Positions 21,845-33,732 of a stretch of 64,000 nt of DNA are shown here, piece by piece. The DNA is from Stomoxys calcitrans. Its lineage: Eukaryota > Arthropoda > Insecta > Diptera > Muscidae. Position 1 is the first letter of the stretch. Each line of letters begins with the position of its first letter. The stretch lies in assembly GCF_963082655.1 (NCBI RefSeq), contig NC_081553.1:185564752-185628751 (forward strand), given 5' to 3'. The translations under genes and the position numbers were made by a program. The notes beneath the pieces are model-generated. The model was not told where the DNA came from and ran no database searches. It saw nothing but the letters and a program-made list of their open reading frames with translations.

Positions 21845-24467
21845 GATGGGGGTATATTCATTTTGTCATTCCGTTTGCAACACATCGGAATATTTATTTC
21901 CGACCCTATAAGGTATATAGATTCTTGATCAGCCTAAAAATCTAAGACGATCTAGACATGTCCGTCCGTCTGTCCGTCTGTCTGTTGAAATCACGCTACA
22001 GTCTTTAAAAATAGAGATATTGAGCTGAAACTTTGCACAGATTTTTTTTTTTTGTCTATAAGTAAGTTAAGTTCGAAAAGGGGTATATCGGACTATATCT
22101 TGATATAGCCCTCATGTAGACCGATCCGCCGATTTAGGCTCTTAGGCCAATAAAAGCCACATTTATTATCCTATTTTGCTGAAATTTGGGACAGTGAGTT
22201 GTAGTGGGCCCTTCAACATCCTTGGTCAATTTGGTCCAGATCGGTTCTGATTTGGATATAGCTGCCATATAGACCGATCTGCCGATTTAGGGTTTTATGC
22301 CCATAAAAGCCACATTTATTATCCGATTTTGCTGAAATTTAAGACAGTGAGTTGTATTAGGCCCTTCGACATCCTTCGTAAATTTGGCTTAGATCGGTCC
22401 AGATTTGGACATAGCTGCCATATAGACCGATCCGCCGATTTAGGGTCCTAGGCCAATAAAAGCCACATTTATTATCCGATTTTGCTGAAATTCGGGACAG
22501 TGAGTTGTCTAGGCCCTTTGACATCTACCTTCAATTTAGCCCAGATCGGTTCAGATTTGGATATAGCTGCCATATAGACCGATCCTCCGATTTAGGGTCT
22601 TAGGCCCATAAAAGCCATATTTATTATCCGATTGTGTTGAAATTTGGGTCATTGACTTGCCTTAGGCCCTTCAATGTCCTTCGTCAATTTAGCCCAGATC
22701 AGTCCAGATTTGGATATAGCTGTCATATAGACCGATCTGCCGATTTAGGGTCTTAGGCCCATAAAAGCTACATTTATTATCCGATTGTGCTGAAATTTGG
22801 GACAGTGAGTTATGTTAGGCCTTTCGACATCCTTCTTCAATTTGGCCCTAATCAAATCAGATTTGAATATAGCTGCCATATAAACCGATCCTCCGATTTA
22901 AGGTCATAGGCCCATAAAAGTCACATTTATTATCCGATTATGCTGAAATTTGGGTCATTGACTTGCCTTAGGCCCTTCAATGTCCTTCGTCAATTTAGCC
23001 CAGATCAGTCCAGATTTGGATATAGCTGTCATATAGACCGATCTGCCGATTTAGGGTCTTAGGCCCATAAAAGCCACATTTATTATCCGATTGTGTTGAA
23101 ATTAGGGACAGTGAGTTGTGTTAGGCCTTTCGACATCCTTCTTCAATTTGGCCCTAATCGAATCAAATTTGAATATAGCTGCCATATAAACCGATCCTCC
23201 GATTTAAGGTCATAGGCCCATAAAAGCCACATTTATTATCCGATTATGCTGAAATTTGGGTCATTGACTTGCCTTAGGCCCTTCAATGTCCTTCGTCAAT
23301 TTAGCCCAGATCGGTTCAGATTTGGATATAGCTGCCATATAGACCGATCCGCCGAGGCTAGCTTTTCAATTTCTATTGAAAATTGGGTCCTAGGCCAATA
23401 AAAGCCACATTTATTATCCGATTTTGCTGAAATTCGGGATAGTGAGTTGTCTTAGGCCCTTTGACATCTATCTTCAATTTGGCAAAGATCGGTTCAGATT
23501 TGGATATAGCAGCCATATAGACCGATCCTCCGATTTAGGGTCTAAGGCCCATAAAAGCTACATTTATTATCCGATTGTGCTGAAATTTGGGACAGTGAGT
23601 TATGTAAGGCCCTTTCGTGTCCTTCACCAATTTAGCCCAGATCGGTTTAGATTTGGATATAGCTGCCATATAGACCGATCCTCCGATTTAGGGTCTTAGG
23701 CCCATAAAAGCCAAATTTATTATCCGATTTAGCTGAAATTAGGGACAGTGAGTTGTCTTAGGCCCTTTGACAACTATCTTCAATTTGTCAAAGATCGGTT
23801 CAGATTTGGATATAGCAGCCATATAGACCGATCCTCCGATTTAGGGTCTAAGGCCCATAAAAGCTACATTTTTTATCCGATTGTGCTGAAATTTGGGACA
23901 GTGAGTTATGTAAGGCCCTTTCGTGTCCTTCACCAATTTAGCCCAGATCGGTTTAGATTTGGATATAGCTACCATATAGACCGATCCTCCGATTTAGGGT
24001 CTAAGGCCCATAAAAGCCACATTTATTATCCGATTTTGCTGAAATTAGGGACATTGAGTTGTGTTAGGCTCTTCGACATCCTTCGTTAATTTGGCCCGGA
24101 TCGGTCCAGACTTGGTTATAGCTGGCAGATTTATTGTCCGATGTCGCTGAATTTTGGGAAGGTGAGTTATGTTAAGCCCCTTGACATAATTCTGCAATAT
24201 GGCACAGATCGGTCCAGATTTGGATATAGCTGCCATATAGACCGATCTCTCGATTTTAGATTTTAGGGCCATGAAAGGCGCATTTATTGTCCGTTGTCGC
24301 CAAAATTTGGGACAGAGAGTAAATCGGAACATATTTCGTTATAACTGCTATGTGATATAAGGTATGCAATTTTCACCGGATTTTGATAAAAGGTGGTTTA
24401 CATATATACCCGAGGTGGTGGGTATCCAAAGTTTGGCCCGGCCGAACTTAACGCCTTTTTACTTGTT
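21845..24467 (-). repeat. Long DINE-1-like element (subfamily 2), expanded units
   Basis: 3' end at 21845 (GATGGGGGTATATTC, TTTGTCATTCCGTTTGCAAC), GTCC/GTCT microsatellite at about 21960-21985, 5' end at about 24430-24467 (TTTGGCCCGGCCGAACTTAA). The body holds about fourteen units carrying GATATAGCTGCCATATAGAC; the first two compared (22255 and 22408) are 153 bp apart. Blocks of several units are repeated nearly identically (for example 23440-23690 and 23750-23990), so the array has grown by multi-unit duplication. A short foreign insert near 23354-23380 interrupts one unit. Frames of 90-113 codons inside it are repeat artefacts. Confidence 0.88.
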
Positions 24468-25440
24468 TTAATAAAGAATTTTCCTTTAACTGATATTTAA
24501 ATATACCTTAGGCCATTTCATCTGAATTTCATTAAAACCATGTCATTGAACTGTTTTCGAATGCCATTCAAAAATAACTTAGCCCTCAATCGTCTGCAAT
24601 TTGGGTCGGGGGGGAGTGGTGAATATATGTGGCCTTAAAATAATATCGCATTCAACAGTTACATACAAATTTTTGCAGACAGCTTATTGAAAGAATTATT
24701 CCATCCGTACAGACGTAATTTGATACTAAAACTCAAGGTTGTGTTTAGTCTAATTTGGCAATGAGTTGACAGCAGACAAAAGTAAAATAAATACTCAAAA
24801 TTTCACCATAAACTCCATGCCTACCATACCAGCTAAATCTGTATAAATCCCCTCCTTAGCCCAGTTTCCTTGAATAAACAAACACACATACATACATGGC
24901 AATTTTGGAAACACTTTCAAGATTGCGTTTAATTTCTTGCAAAATTATGAGTCGAAAACTGAAACGCCTTTTTAATTAAAACAATGGCTAGAACGCCAGA
25001 CTACGAACATGGCGACGAATTTTGTTGGAAAATCATTCAAGTGGAACATTTTACGTTGAACTTTTTGGGGTTGTAATAAAAGTGCGTATAAGAACATACG
25101 CATAATATCAGCAGATGCTGATGCTGCTGCTGGGGCCAAGAACTATGGCCTTCACAGAAGTAGTAACTCACACATACCCCAGCCAGCCATACAGCAGCAA
25201 ACAAAATAAAACCATAAACTTCGACTCGATGTGCAGTAACAGCAGTAATGTCATGTTACATCTTTGAACTTGAAGGTCAGTGCGGAGAGAGATAGAAGAC
25301 GAGTAGTGGGAAATTTAATATAAATTCTAGTTTTCAACAAAGGGGGTTTCAACGGGATATTCTTCAGATGTGGACCATTTAAGAAGGATGTTGGTTAAGA
25401 GCTCCCTTTATAAAGTTGATATGATGAGACAAGGCAGTGA
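24468..25440. other. Unique sequence, no gene seen
   Basis: Mixed-composition sequence without a repeat from this window. No supported coding region or RNA gene. Small CAG-rich stretches at about 25110-25240. Confidence 0.45.
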
Positions 25441-25560
25441 TCGAGATGACTACTTCACACAGAGGTTAGCATGTGCGTCTATGAAACTGAACATATGGGT
25501 TCGACTCCTGACAAGAACATACGAACAAATTTTCAGTGGTGGATATCCCCTTACTAGCGA
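25441..25560 (+). repeat. SINE head (tRNA-like)
   Basis: AGAGGTTAGCATGTGCGTCT (A-box region) and TGGGTTCGACTCCTG (B box), then TTTTCAGTGGTGGATATCCC. The distal SINE body is absent. Confidence 0.65.
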
Positions 25561-25654
25561 GTATAGCGAGTAGTATCCCATTTAAGGAAGCCTTGACTTT
25601 AAGCCCTTGTTGGCTTAGGGCTCCCTATATATAGATAATTTGAAGAGACAAGGC

Positions 25655-25770
25655 AGGGATTGGGATGAATGGGTAGCACAGAGGTTAGCATGTCCGCCTA
25701 TGACACTGAACATCAGGGTTCGAATACTGACGAGAATATCCAAACAAATTTTCAGCGGTAGATATCCCCA
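25655..25770 (+). repeat. SINE head (tRNA-like), second copy
   Basis: CACAGAGGTTAGCATGTCCG and CAGGGTTCGAATACTGACG, followed by the same TTTTCAGCGGTAGATATCCC. It is about 210 bp from the previous head and shares the AGACAAGGCAG(T/G)GAT lead-in, so the two are probably a tandem duplicate. It abuts the RTE fragment. Confidence 0.65.
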
Positions 25771-25794
25771 TAGGTCGGTCACCGGAAGTAGTAA

Positions 25795-26577
25795 CTGCAG
25801 CCTTTGAAAGAATCGAAAGTGATTCAGTGAAAATGGGTCTGGCAGTAAATGGAGTTAAGACGAAATGGATGGTTTCAACTCCCAAAAAGCCTTGCACAAC
25901 CCAGCAGATAAAGAAAATGGAGAAAGTTGGGAACCATAACTTTGATATAGTCAGTAGTGTTATCTACCTCGGCACCGCCGTAAACGAAACGAATGACACC
26001 AGTTTTGAGATAAAGCGAAGAATAATACTGGCAAACATATGCTACTTTGGACTAAGTAAGCTGTTTAGAAACAAGGCCACCTCTCGACAGACGAAGACTA
26101 CACTTTACAAGACACTGATACTACCCGTGCTGTTATGTGGTTCTGAAGCTGTTATGTGGTTTTGAAGCATGGGTACTTGTGAAAACAGAAGAGGCAGTGC
26201 TTGGAGTGTTTGAGAGAAAGATTCTTCGTAAAATATATGGACCAGTTTGCGTTAATGGAGAATATAGGCGACGTATGAACCACGAGCTGTATGAGCTGTA
26301 TGACGACGATAGCATAGTTACATGCATCAAAATACAACGGCCGCGTTGGCTAGGTCATTTTGTCAGAATGGATGAAGAAGCTCCAGCAAAGAAGTCTTTT
26401 GAAGGCAAACACGGTGGTACACGCAAACCGGGAAGACCAAAAGCCCGATGGAAAGATCAAGTTGTGGGAGACACCTTGAAACTTGGTGTCCGAGATTTTA
26501 GAAAGAGCGCAGAAGATCGAGGCGCTTTGAACGCTTTTCTACGTTTGGCTAGTGGAACAAATATTCTGTCATAGCCA
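25795..26577 (+). pseudogene. RTE-clade LINE, C-terminal fragment
   Basis: C-terminal part of the reverse-transcriptase polyprotein of an RTE-type LINE. Motifs in order: GLAVNGVKTKWMVS, VIYLGTAVNE (YLG region after the RT palm), SFEIKRRIILANICYFGLSK, KTTLYKTLILPVLLCGSEA, then in the next frame VLGVFERKILRKIYGPV, RPRWLGHFVRM and RKPGRPKARWKDQV. These are the standard C-terminal landmarks of RTE elements. A 19-bp tandem duplication (26130-26148 = 26149-26167) shifts the frame inside the conserved LCGSEAW region. No catalytic RT domain is present. Ends at the stop near 26574. Confidence 0.85.
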
Positions 26578-26768
26578 ATAAAAGTAAAGTAAAACTAAGA
26601 TATGCCCTAACTGGTAGTTAGCGGGTAATATTCCATCTCTAGATATAAGGGATGGGCTTGGTACCACCACCAGAGACACCCTGACGGAGGTTTTGGTGGC
26701 TCACAAAAGCTATCATTGGACATAGTTCATCTTAAAGTCTAATAAGTCTCCTAGTCCAGAAGCCAATG

Positions 26769-26947
26769 CCAATTTTGCCAATGAACATTAAGTAACAAGG
26801 ACAAACTTTTCACATATCAATGCTGTCCGATTTAAGTTTCAAGATTAGTGATAAGTCCGAACAGCTAACCGCAATGCGGAACCTTTTTGGGAAGAAGTTA
26901 TGCTCGGAATAGTACCTCACAAATGTCACCAGCATAAGGAAGGGATA
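26769..26947 (-). repeat. tRNA-derived SINE fragment
   Basis: Minus-strand SINE body and tail: TTTGCCAATGAACATT, CACATATCAATGCTGTCCG, CCGCAATGCGGAACC and CCTCACAAATGTCACCAGCA. Directly abuts the 3' end of the LINE at 26948. Confidence 0.7.
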
Positions 26948-29900
26948 GTTTAGTTTAGGTTTAAGTGGAAGTCTACCATCAGACTCACTTAGACATTTTC
27001 GTCCATTGCGATAGCACAGGAATAGAAGAAGGAATATGCCTTCTAGATGCCAGCGTTGAACCATCCAGATCGCCTGAAAAAGCCCGATGTCCTCACAGTT
27101 TCTGCAATAGTCGTTGCTGGCAAACTTCAGTCTGTCAGCATGTTTTGCGATTAGACAGTGACCTGTCATGACGATCACAGTGACTGAGACGTCTGTTCTA
27201 GCCAGTGCCAGCAAAGCGGTAGACCTCTTAAAGTTTAGATTAGGCCACACAGTTTTGGAATGCTCACAGCCCCACTTTATGACCATCTATCATTCGCTGT
27301 CCTTCGGGACTAGTCCTGAAAACTTAGCTTAAAGGCATACCCACAATTTCCAGTTTCCTTGAAATTTGTAAGGTAGTTCCCTGAGTCGCAAGCTCGTCCG
27401 CTTTAAAATTCCCTGGGATATCTTTGTGGCCCGGCACCCACAACAGGTGAATTTTGAACGGCTCAGCCATCTTTGTAAGAGATCTGCGGCAGTCGAGGTC
27501 GGTTTTTGTGTTCAGAAATACATTTTTCAGGGATTTAATGACTGCCTGGCTGTCTGAGAAGATATTTATGCCAATCGTGGTCACATTTTATCTTAGCCAT
27601 TTCCCCACTTCCTTAATTGCAAGGACCTACGTTTGATACATAATGCAATGATCGGGTAACCTTTTCGATATGACCAGATCTAAATCTTTAGAGTACACCC
27701 CAGAGCACACCTGGTCGTCTAGTTTGGAACCATTCGTATATAAGTCTATGTAACTTCTACTACCAGGGATATTGTAGTTCCAATCGTATCTAAGCCATTC
27801 CATCACTTCCTTGATTGCAAGGATCTCCGTTTGATACATAATGCAATGATCGGGTAACCTTTTCGATATGACCAGATCTAAATCTTTAGAGTACACCCCA
27901 GAGCACACCTGGTCGTCTAGTTTGGAACCATTCGTATATAAGTCTATGTAACTTCTACTACCAGGGATATTGTAGTTCCAATCGTATCTAAGCCATTCCA
28001 TCACTTCCTTGATTGCAAGGATCTCCGTTTGATACACACTGCAGTGGTCGGGCTACCTTTTCGATATGAATAGGGTAACCTTTTCGATATGACACACGGG
28101 TAACCTTTTCGATAAGACCAGTTCTAGTTTTTTCAAAGTTCACCCCAAAGTTCAGCTGGTCGTCTAGTTTGGAACTATCCTTGTGGAATTCTATGCAACT
28201 TCTATTACCAGGCAACCTTTTCGATATGACCAGTTCTAGTTTTTTAAAGTTCACCCCAAAGTCCACCTGGTCGTCTAGTTTGGAACCATCCTTGTGGAAT
28301 TATATGTAAATAGAATTCTATCAGGATAGTGGTACAGTACTTCTTATCAAAAAGCGGCTAAGGTAGGGCGTATTCCACACTCACTGGAATGTCGGACATT
28401 GTATAAAGGATAACACAATGTCCGTAGCCGCCGCATGACCAAAGAGAAGCTCTCTTAGCCTCAGGGCAGTGGTCGCACCAATTTGTCTAGCCACAATGCC
28501 CAATGGCATTAGATGTAGCATTAAATTCAATGCATCAGATGGTGTCGTCCTCAATGCGGCCGTAATGCACAAACAAGCCATCCTTTGGATCTGGTTAAGT
28601 ATTAAACAGTAGGTGGACTTTTGATGCGTCATCCACCAGACCACAACACCATATAGGTCCGACAACTGCAATATATACCCAATGCATGACACGCGGTCTA
28701 AACCCCCTACTTTTGCCAATGGCTCTCTTGCAGGTGTATTGGGTAAGAGTGGCCCCTCTTGTCCTTTCCAAAATGTTAGATTTGAAGGTAAATTTCCTGT
28801 CCAGCAAAACACCCAGGTATTTTGCGCTTTCTGTAAATGGAACATTCTCTCCACCCCAGGAAACAGGTTCTACTGTAGGCAAGTTGTATCTACTGCTGAA
28901 AAGAGCTACTTCTGTCTTGCACGGATTTATACCAAGACCACTTTCGGTGGCCCACTTTGCTGTTGCACGTAGAGCGTACTGAGGTATATCTCTTAGAGTG
29001 CTGGAAAAATTTCCCCTAACAGCAATTGCCACGTCATCAGCATACGCGACCACTTTTACGACTTCTTCTTCCAAAGACAATAATATATTGTTAATTGGTA
29101 TATTCCAAAGTAGAGGAGACACCTCCTTGAGATGTTCCTCTGCTGACCCATTTTTTTAAATCCACAGATCCCAAGCCTGCCGTTATGCATCTTTCAGTAA
29201 GTAAGTTGTTAATAAACTTTCTCACGGTAGAGTTGATGCCTAGAAACGCCAACTCCTTTATGATTAACGTCGGTTTTATATTATTTCAAGCACCTTCAAT
29301 GTCAAGAAATGCTACCAATGTATACTCCTTGACAGCGGGAGAACCCTCTATGTGGCCGACTACGTAGTGAAGAGCTGTTTCAGTGGATTTGCCTTTACTA
29401 TATGCATGCTGCTGCCGCGACAGGCGATCTTCAGGGATCTTTGCCCTAAGATATGTTTCTATCAACCTCTCAAGAGTTTTTAGCATAAAGGATGACCGAC
29501 TAGTAGGACCAAAATCTTTCGCTTTTGTGTTGTAGGTCTTTCCTGCTTTCGGAATAAAAATTACTTTCGTGTCCCTTCATCCCACAGATATATATGACAT
29601 TGTGATACAAGCAGAGTACATCTCCCTAAGCCAGGGAACAAGTCTATCAGACACAGCTTGTATTTCAACCAGTCATACATCGTCAGAGCCTGACGACTTT
29701 TAAAAGCCTTTGTTATGGATTCTTTACTTTCCACATATTCCCTTATACTCGTCCATGCTATGCCACTGACATGGTTCAAGTCTGGTATTACATCCGATTC
29801 TTAACTTGGGGACCTTGCAAAAGTTGGGCTTTGGTATAGCAAGGGCTCAGATGACTCGGCGACCTCTTCAAATATCCAACATACATCCTTGCTAGCCCAC

Positions 29901-29950
29901 CTTTTTTTGTGTAAGAGAGCCTGAAATCTATCCCGTGTAAATGCCAAATA
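26948..29950 (-). pseudogene. Non-LTR retrotransposon (RT plus RNase H), inactivated
   Basis: Minus-strand LINE of the I/R1/LOA type, about 3 kb, without a visible endonuclease. From its 5' side: an RT N-terminal region near 29890-29500, fingers motif QQHAYSKGKSTETALHYVV, palm A FLDIEGA, then YADD (29033-29044) in VVAYADDVAIAV, followed by KYLGVLLDRKFTFKSN. A frameshift leads to the connector (28381-28700). RNase H follows at 28266-27600 (LYTNGSKLDDQ, YQTEILAIKEVMEWL, later INIFSDSQAVIKSL and LLWVPGHKDIPGNFKADELA). The C-terminus has MTGHCLIAKHADRLK and CRNC. Frameshifts between blocks and duplicated RNase H segments make it non-functional. The family also supplies 3240-6715 and 44600-45165. 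Confidence 0.85.
27631..28300 (-). repeat. Internal expansion in the LINE RNase H region
   Basis: A 198-bp block (27631-27828) is repeated next to itself (27829-28026) with almost no change, keeping the frame (66 codons per copy). Beyond it, shorter pieces of the same block recur. The motif GGTAACCTTTTCGATATGAC or a one- to two-base variant lies at 27655, 27853, 28051, 28074, 28099 and 28211. The RNase H start (TNGSKLDDQ or equivalent) thus appears several times in one element. Confidence 0.88.
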
Positions 29951-30690
29951 CCATATTGACCTCCTATCTGCTCTGCTTCAGTATCCGCCTAATCTTGCCA
30001 AGGTCTGGATACAAAGGACTTTGCAGACATTTTGACCGTCTCTTCGTTTCAACATATCATGTGTGCATCGATCACCCATTTCCCGATCACGTTTCAATGA
30101 AGGTTTTGTGTTTACCAAGTTTATCACAAGCAAACCTCTCACCGTTACTGCCACCCCAATGGTCATTGCCCTTTATACCTTTGAGGCTCGGGACCCCACG
30201 AAAGCGGATTGCGCCCTAAGAACCGTAAGCGTCAATCGTTCTTTGCAATGCAGAGATTTCTTGATGCTAGTGTTCTGGTTGCAGCTTCCCCGCTGAAGCA
30301 ACTTGTTACATTCTGGCAGGCCATTCGTTTATGGCTCGGCCTCTTATGGAATATTGACATCTATTACCATTTCTCCATCATCTTCAAGCCATGCGTGTAG
30401 CAACAGGCACCAGATGACATTCTTGCTGTTTCCTCTCATCCAACCCTTTGGATTTTACACTCGACCTCAACTGACAGGTATTCGGTACAAAACCTCTGCA
30501 ATACCATTTCGTTTATCTATGGACACATCGATTATCCGACGATAATGCAAACTGTTGCTAGCTTCAATCCGTTTGCGGATCGCCTTCATCGAGAACCGCC
30601 TTATACTTTATCTGTATGTTTATGGGTCTGGTGCCCATGGACCTGCTTTAATGTTTCTACCTTGTACTTCATCTACCTAGTGATGAGCAA
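29951..30690. other. Unresolved region, possible LINE remnant
   Basis: No continuous frame. On the plus strand around 30370-30400 a short HHLQAMRVATGT-like stretch recalls the post-RT region of CR1/Jockey-type LINEs, but nothing firm surrounds it. Otherwise nothing recognisable. Confidence 0.3.
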
Positions 30691-30960
30691 GTCAGAATCG
30701 GCCTAACAAAACTTTTGCAGAGTCAGTGAACCATCTTGGGATTCAGTCCCTCTTTCTATATACTGACCAATTTATTGGTAGTACTTACAGTTCAGTCTCC
30801 TGTACAAGATAACCCCCAGGTATTTTAGTGTTTCCGATGTTAAGATCTTTTTATCTGGGAACCTGGGGTACTCGTATTGTCCTAACTTCATTTTCTCAGT
30901 GAAGAGTCAGGACTCAGGGTTAGCGTTGAGGAGGACTATGCTAGTCTTGTTTTTTTTTTT
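30690..30960 (-). pseudogene. LINE RT fragment (YLGV region)
   Basis: Minus strand: LLNANPES, then LFTEKMKLGQYEYPRF and LKYLGVIL in sequence. This is the segment just after the YADD motif in I/R1-type RTs (LNPEK...LFTRK...KYLGV). A poly(T) run at about 30947-30963 interrupts the fragment. Isolated and dead. Confidence 0.65.
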
Positions 30961-31072
30961 TTTGTAGGGGAAAGTGCCTGAGTAAGGCCACCTAGACTGT
31001 AAGAAGCTATCAGAATCAGTAAAATTCTTTGGCTTTAGTTTAATTTGCTCTTTAATAGGTAATCTAGAGAAA

Positions 31073-32595
31073 AACAAGTAAAAGCGTGCCAAGTTCGGCC
31101 GGGCCGAATCTTATATACCCTTCACCATGGATCGCATTTGTCGAGTTCTTTTCCCGGTACCTCTTCTTAGGCTAAAAAAGGATAAAAGAAAAGATTTGCT
31201 CTGCTATTAGAGCGATATGAAGATATGGTCCGGTTTGGACTTCAATTAAATTATATGTTGGAGACCTGTGTAAAATGTCTGCAAATTCGAATAAGAATTG
31301 CGCCATTTGGTGGCTCAAGAAGTAAAATAGAGAGTTCGCTTTATATGGGAGCTGTATCAGGCTATAGACCGATTCAGACCACAATAAACACGTATGTTGA
31401 TGGTCATGAGAGGATTCGTCGTGCAAAATTTCAGCAAAATCGGATAATAATTGCGCCCTCTATAGGCTCAAGTAGTCAAGATCCCAGATCGGTTTATATG
31501 GCAGCTATATCAGGTTATGAACCGATTTGAACCTTATTTGGCGAAGTTGTTGAGACTTATAGTAAAATACGTCATGCAAAATTTCTTCCAAATCGGATAG
31601 GAATTGCGCCCTCTAGAAGCTCAAGAAGTCAAGATTCAAGATCGGTTTATATGGCAGCTATACCGGATTATTGACCGATTTGAACCACACTTTGCACAAT
31701 AGTTGGATATCATAACAAAAGTCTTCGTGCAAAATTTCAGACAAACCGGATAATAATTGCGCCCTCTAGAGGCTCACGAAGTCAAGATCCCAGATCGGTT
31801 TATATGGCAGCTATATGAAGTTATTGGCCGATTTGAACCTTACTTAGCACAGTTGTTGGAAGTCATAGCAAAACACGTCGTGCAAAATTTGATTTCAATC
31901 GGATTAGAATTGCGCCCTCTAGAGGCTCAAGAAGTCAAGACCCAAGATCGGTTTATATGACAGCTATATCAGGTTATAACCCGATTTGAACCATACTTGG
32001 CACATTTGTTGGAAGTCATAGCGAAACACGTCGTGCAAAATTTCATTCTAATCGGATAAGAATTGCGCCCTCTAGAGGCTCAAGAAGTCAAGACTCAAGA
32101 TCGGTTTATATGGCAGCTATATCAAAACATGGACCGATATGGCCCATTTACAATCCCAACCGACCTACACTAATAAGAAGTATTTGTGCAAAATTTTAAG
32201 CGGCTAGCTTTACTCCTTTGAAAGTTAGCGTGCTTTCGACAGACAAACCGACGACAGATATTCCAATCGGAAAAGAATTGCACCCTCTAGAGTCTCAAGA
32301 AGTCAAGACCCAAGATCGGTTTATATGGCAACTATATCAGGTTATGACCCGATTTAAACCATACTTGGCACAGTTATTGGAAGTCATAGCAAACACATCG
32401 TGCAAAATTTCATTCCAGTCGGATAAGAGTTGCGCCCTCTAGTGGCGGACGGACGGACATGGCTATATCGACATAAAATGTCACGACGATCAAGAATATA
32501 TATACTTTATGGGGTCCCCGACGAATATTTCGAGTAGTTACAAACAGAATGACGAAATTAGTATACCCCCCATCTTATGGTGGAGGGTATAAAAA
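31073..32595 (+). repeat. Full-length DINE-1-like element (subfamily 1) with internal rearrangement
   Basis: 5' end AACAAGTAAAAGCGTGCCAA, palindrome CGGCCGGGCCGAA, CCTTCACCATGGATCGC. Units with GATCGG at 31497, 31640, 31793, 31946 and 32099 (143, then 153, 153, 153). After the usual post-array block (about 32160-32245) two further units reappear (32255-32440) before the microsatellite and 3' end ATGGTGGAGGGTATAAAAAA. The order block-array-block suggests recombination between two copies. Confidence 0.87.
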
Positions 32596-32599
32596 ACTT

Positions 32600-32781
32600 T
32601 CGCGGCTCTCTATTAGTGACGCTGACTCGTATATAGGTTATTACACTCGGCGGTGGTGCTATCAGTTCTTGTCGGCTATAACCCCGACGAGTACTTCGGT
32701 ATATCCGATTTTATATCGATTTTGGGTCTCGGGGCCATAAAATACAAATTTTTGGGTCTCGGGACCATTTGCAACAGAATT
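32600..32781 (-). repeat. Degraded DINE-1-like flank of the mariner insertion
   Basis: Contains a short direct repeat TTTTGGGTCTCGGG(G/A)CCAT (about 32720 and 32752) and TATATCGATTTTGGGTC. It continues after the mariner at 33731 with TTTATCATCCGATTTCACTG, so the mariner appears to have inserted into an older repeat. Confidence 0.45.
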
Positions 32782-33732
32782 TAGGGTTGCCCAAAAAGTA
32801 ATTGCGGATTTTTCAGGTCGGCCAAATGAAGTTGATGATGACCAAATCAAAGCATTAATCGAATTGGATCGTCATGTAACTGAGAGTGAGATAGGAGAGA
32901 AGTTAAATATACCAAAATCAACCGTTCATTATCACATAAAAAGTCTTTGGCTGGTGATAAAGCTTGATATTTGGGTACCACATTTATTGAAAGAAATTCA
33001 TTTAACAAACCGAATCAACGCTTGTGATATCCACCTTAAACGCAATGAATTCGATCCGTTTTTAAAACGAATCATAACTGGAGGTGAAAAATGGATTGTT
33101 TGCAACAACATTAGTCGAAAACGATCATCGTCCAAGCATGGTGAACCAGCTCGAACCACTTCAAAGGCTGATATCCACCAAAAGAAAGTTGTGCTGTCTG
33201 TTTGGTGGGATTGGAAGGGTGTGGTATATTTTGAGCTGCTTCCAAGGAACCAAACGATTAATTCGGATGTTTACTGTCAACAATTGGACAAATTGAATAC
33301 AGCCATCAAGGAGAAGCGACCAGAATTGGTCAATCGTAAAGGTGTCATATTCCACCAGGACAACACTAGACCGCACACATCTTTGGTCACTCGCCAAAAA
33401 CTGAGTGAGTTTGGCTGGGAACTTTTGATGCATCCACCATATAGCCCTGACCTTGCACCATCAGACTACCATTTATTTCGATCTTTGCAGAACTCCTTAA
33501 ATGGTAAAACTTTCGGCAATGATGAGGCTATAAAATCGCACTTGGTTCAGTTTTTTGCAGATAAAGGCCAGAAGTTCTATGAGCGTGGAATATTAAATTT
33601 GCCAGGAAGATGGCAAAAGGTTATGGAACAAAATGGCAATTATATATTTGATTAAAGTTCATTCTAAGTTTTATTAAAAATGCATTTGCTTTCTTTTAAA
33701 AAATCCGCAATTACTTTTTGGGTAATCCAATA
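32782..33732 (+). mobile_element. Mariner (DD34D) element with internal 5' deletion
   Basis: Left terminal repeat GGGTTGCCCAAAAAGTAATT at about 32784-32803, right terminal repeat AATTACTTTTTGGGTAATCC near 33709-33728, flanked by TA. The normal 5' UTR and the first coding segment are missing: the terminal repeat runs straight into mid-transposase coding sequence at about 32815. The right terminal repeat has two substitutions against the MITE consensus. It is the only copy in the window with substantial transposase sequence for the four MITEs. Confidence 0.88.
32813..33655 (+). pseudogene. Mariner transposase, N-truncated, first catalytic Asp lost
   Basis: One uninterrupted frame of about 280 codons encodes most of a mariner transposase, which would cut and paste the element at TA sites. 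Visible order: SGRPNEVDDDQIKALIELD (end of the first HTH), ITESEIGEKLNIPKSTVHYH-like second HTH, WVPHLL (the WVPHEL linker), then the catalytic domain. The usual TGDEKW is TGGEKW here: codon 33083-33085 is GGT, so the first catalytic Asp is Gly. The second Asp (FHQDNTRPHT, 33359-33361) and third Asp (SPDLAPSDYHLF, 33464-33466) are present with 34 residues between, the DD34D signature. No ATG starts the frame, because the first part is deleted. It should be inactive, though it could still fold and bind partners (inference). Confidence 0.9.

Noticed and set aside
23424..24332. Frames of 91-113 codons on both strands
   Set aside because: Same artefact inside the 21845-24467 repeat.
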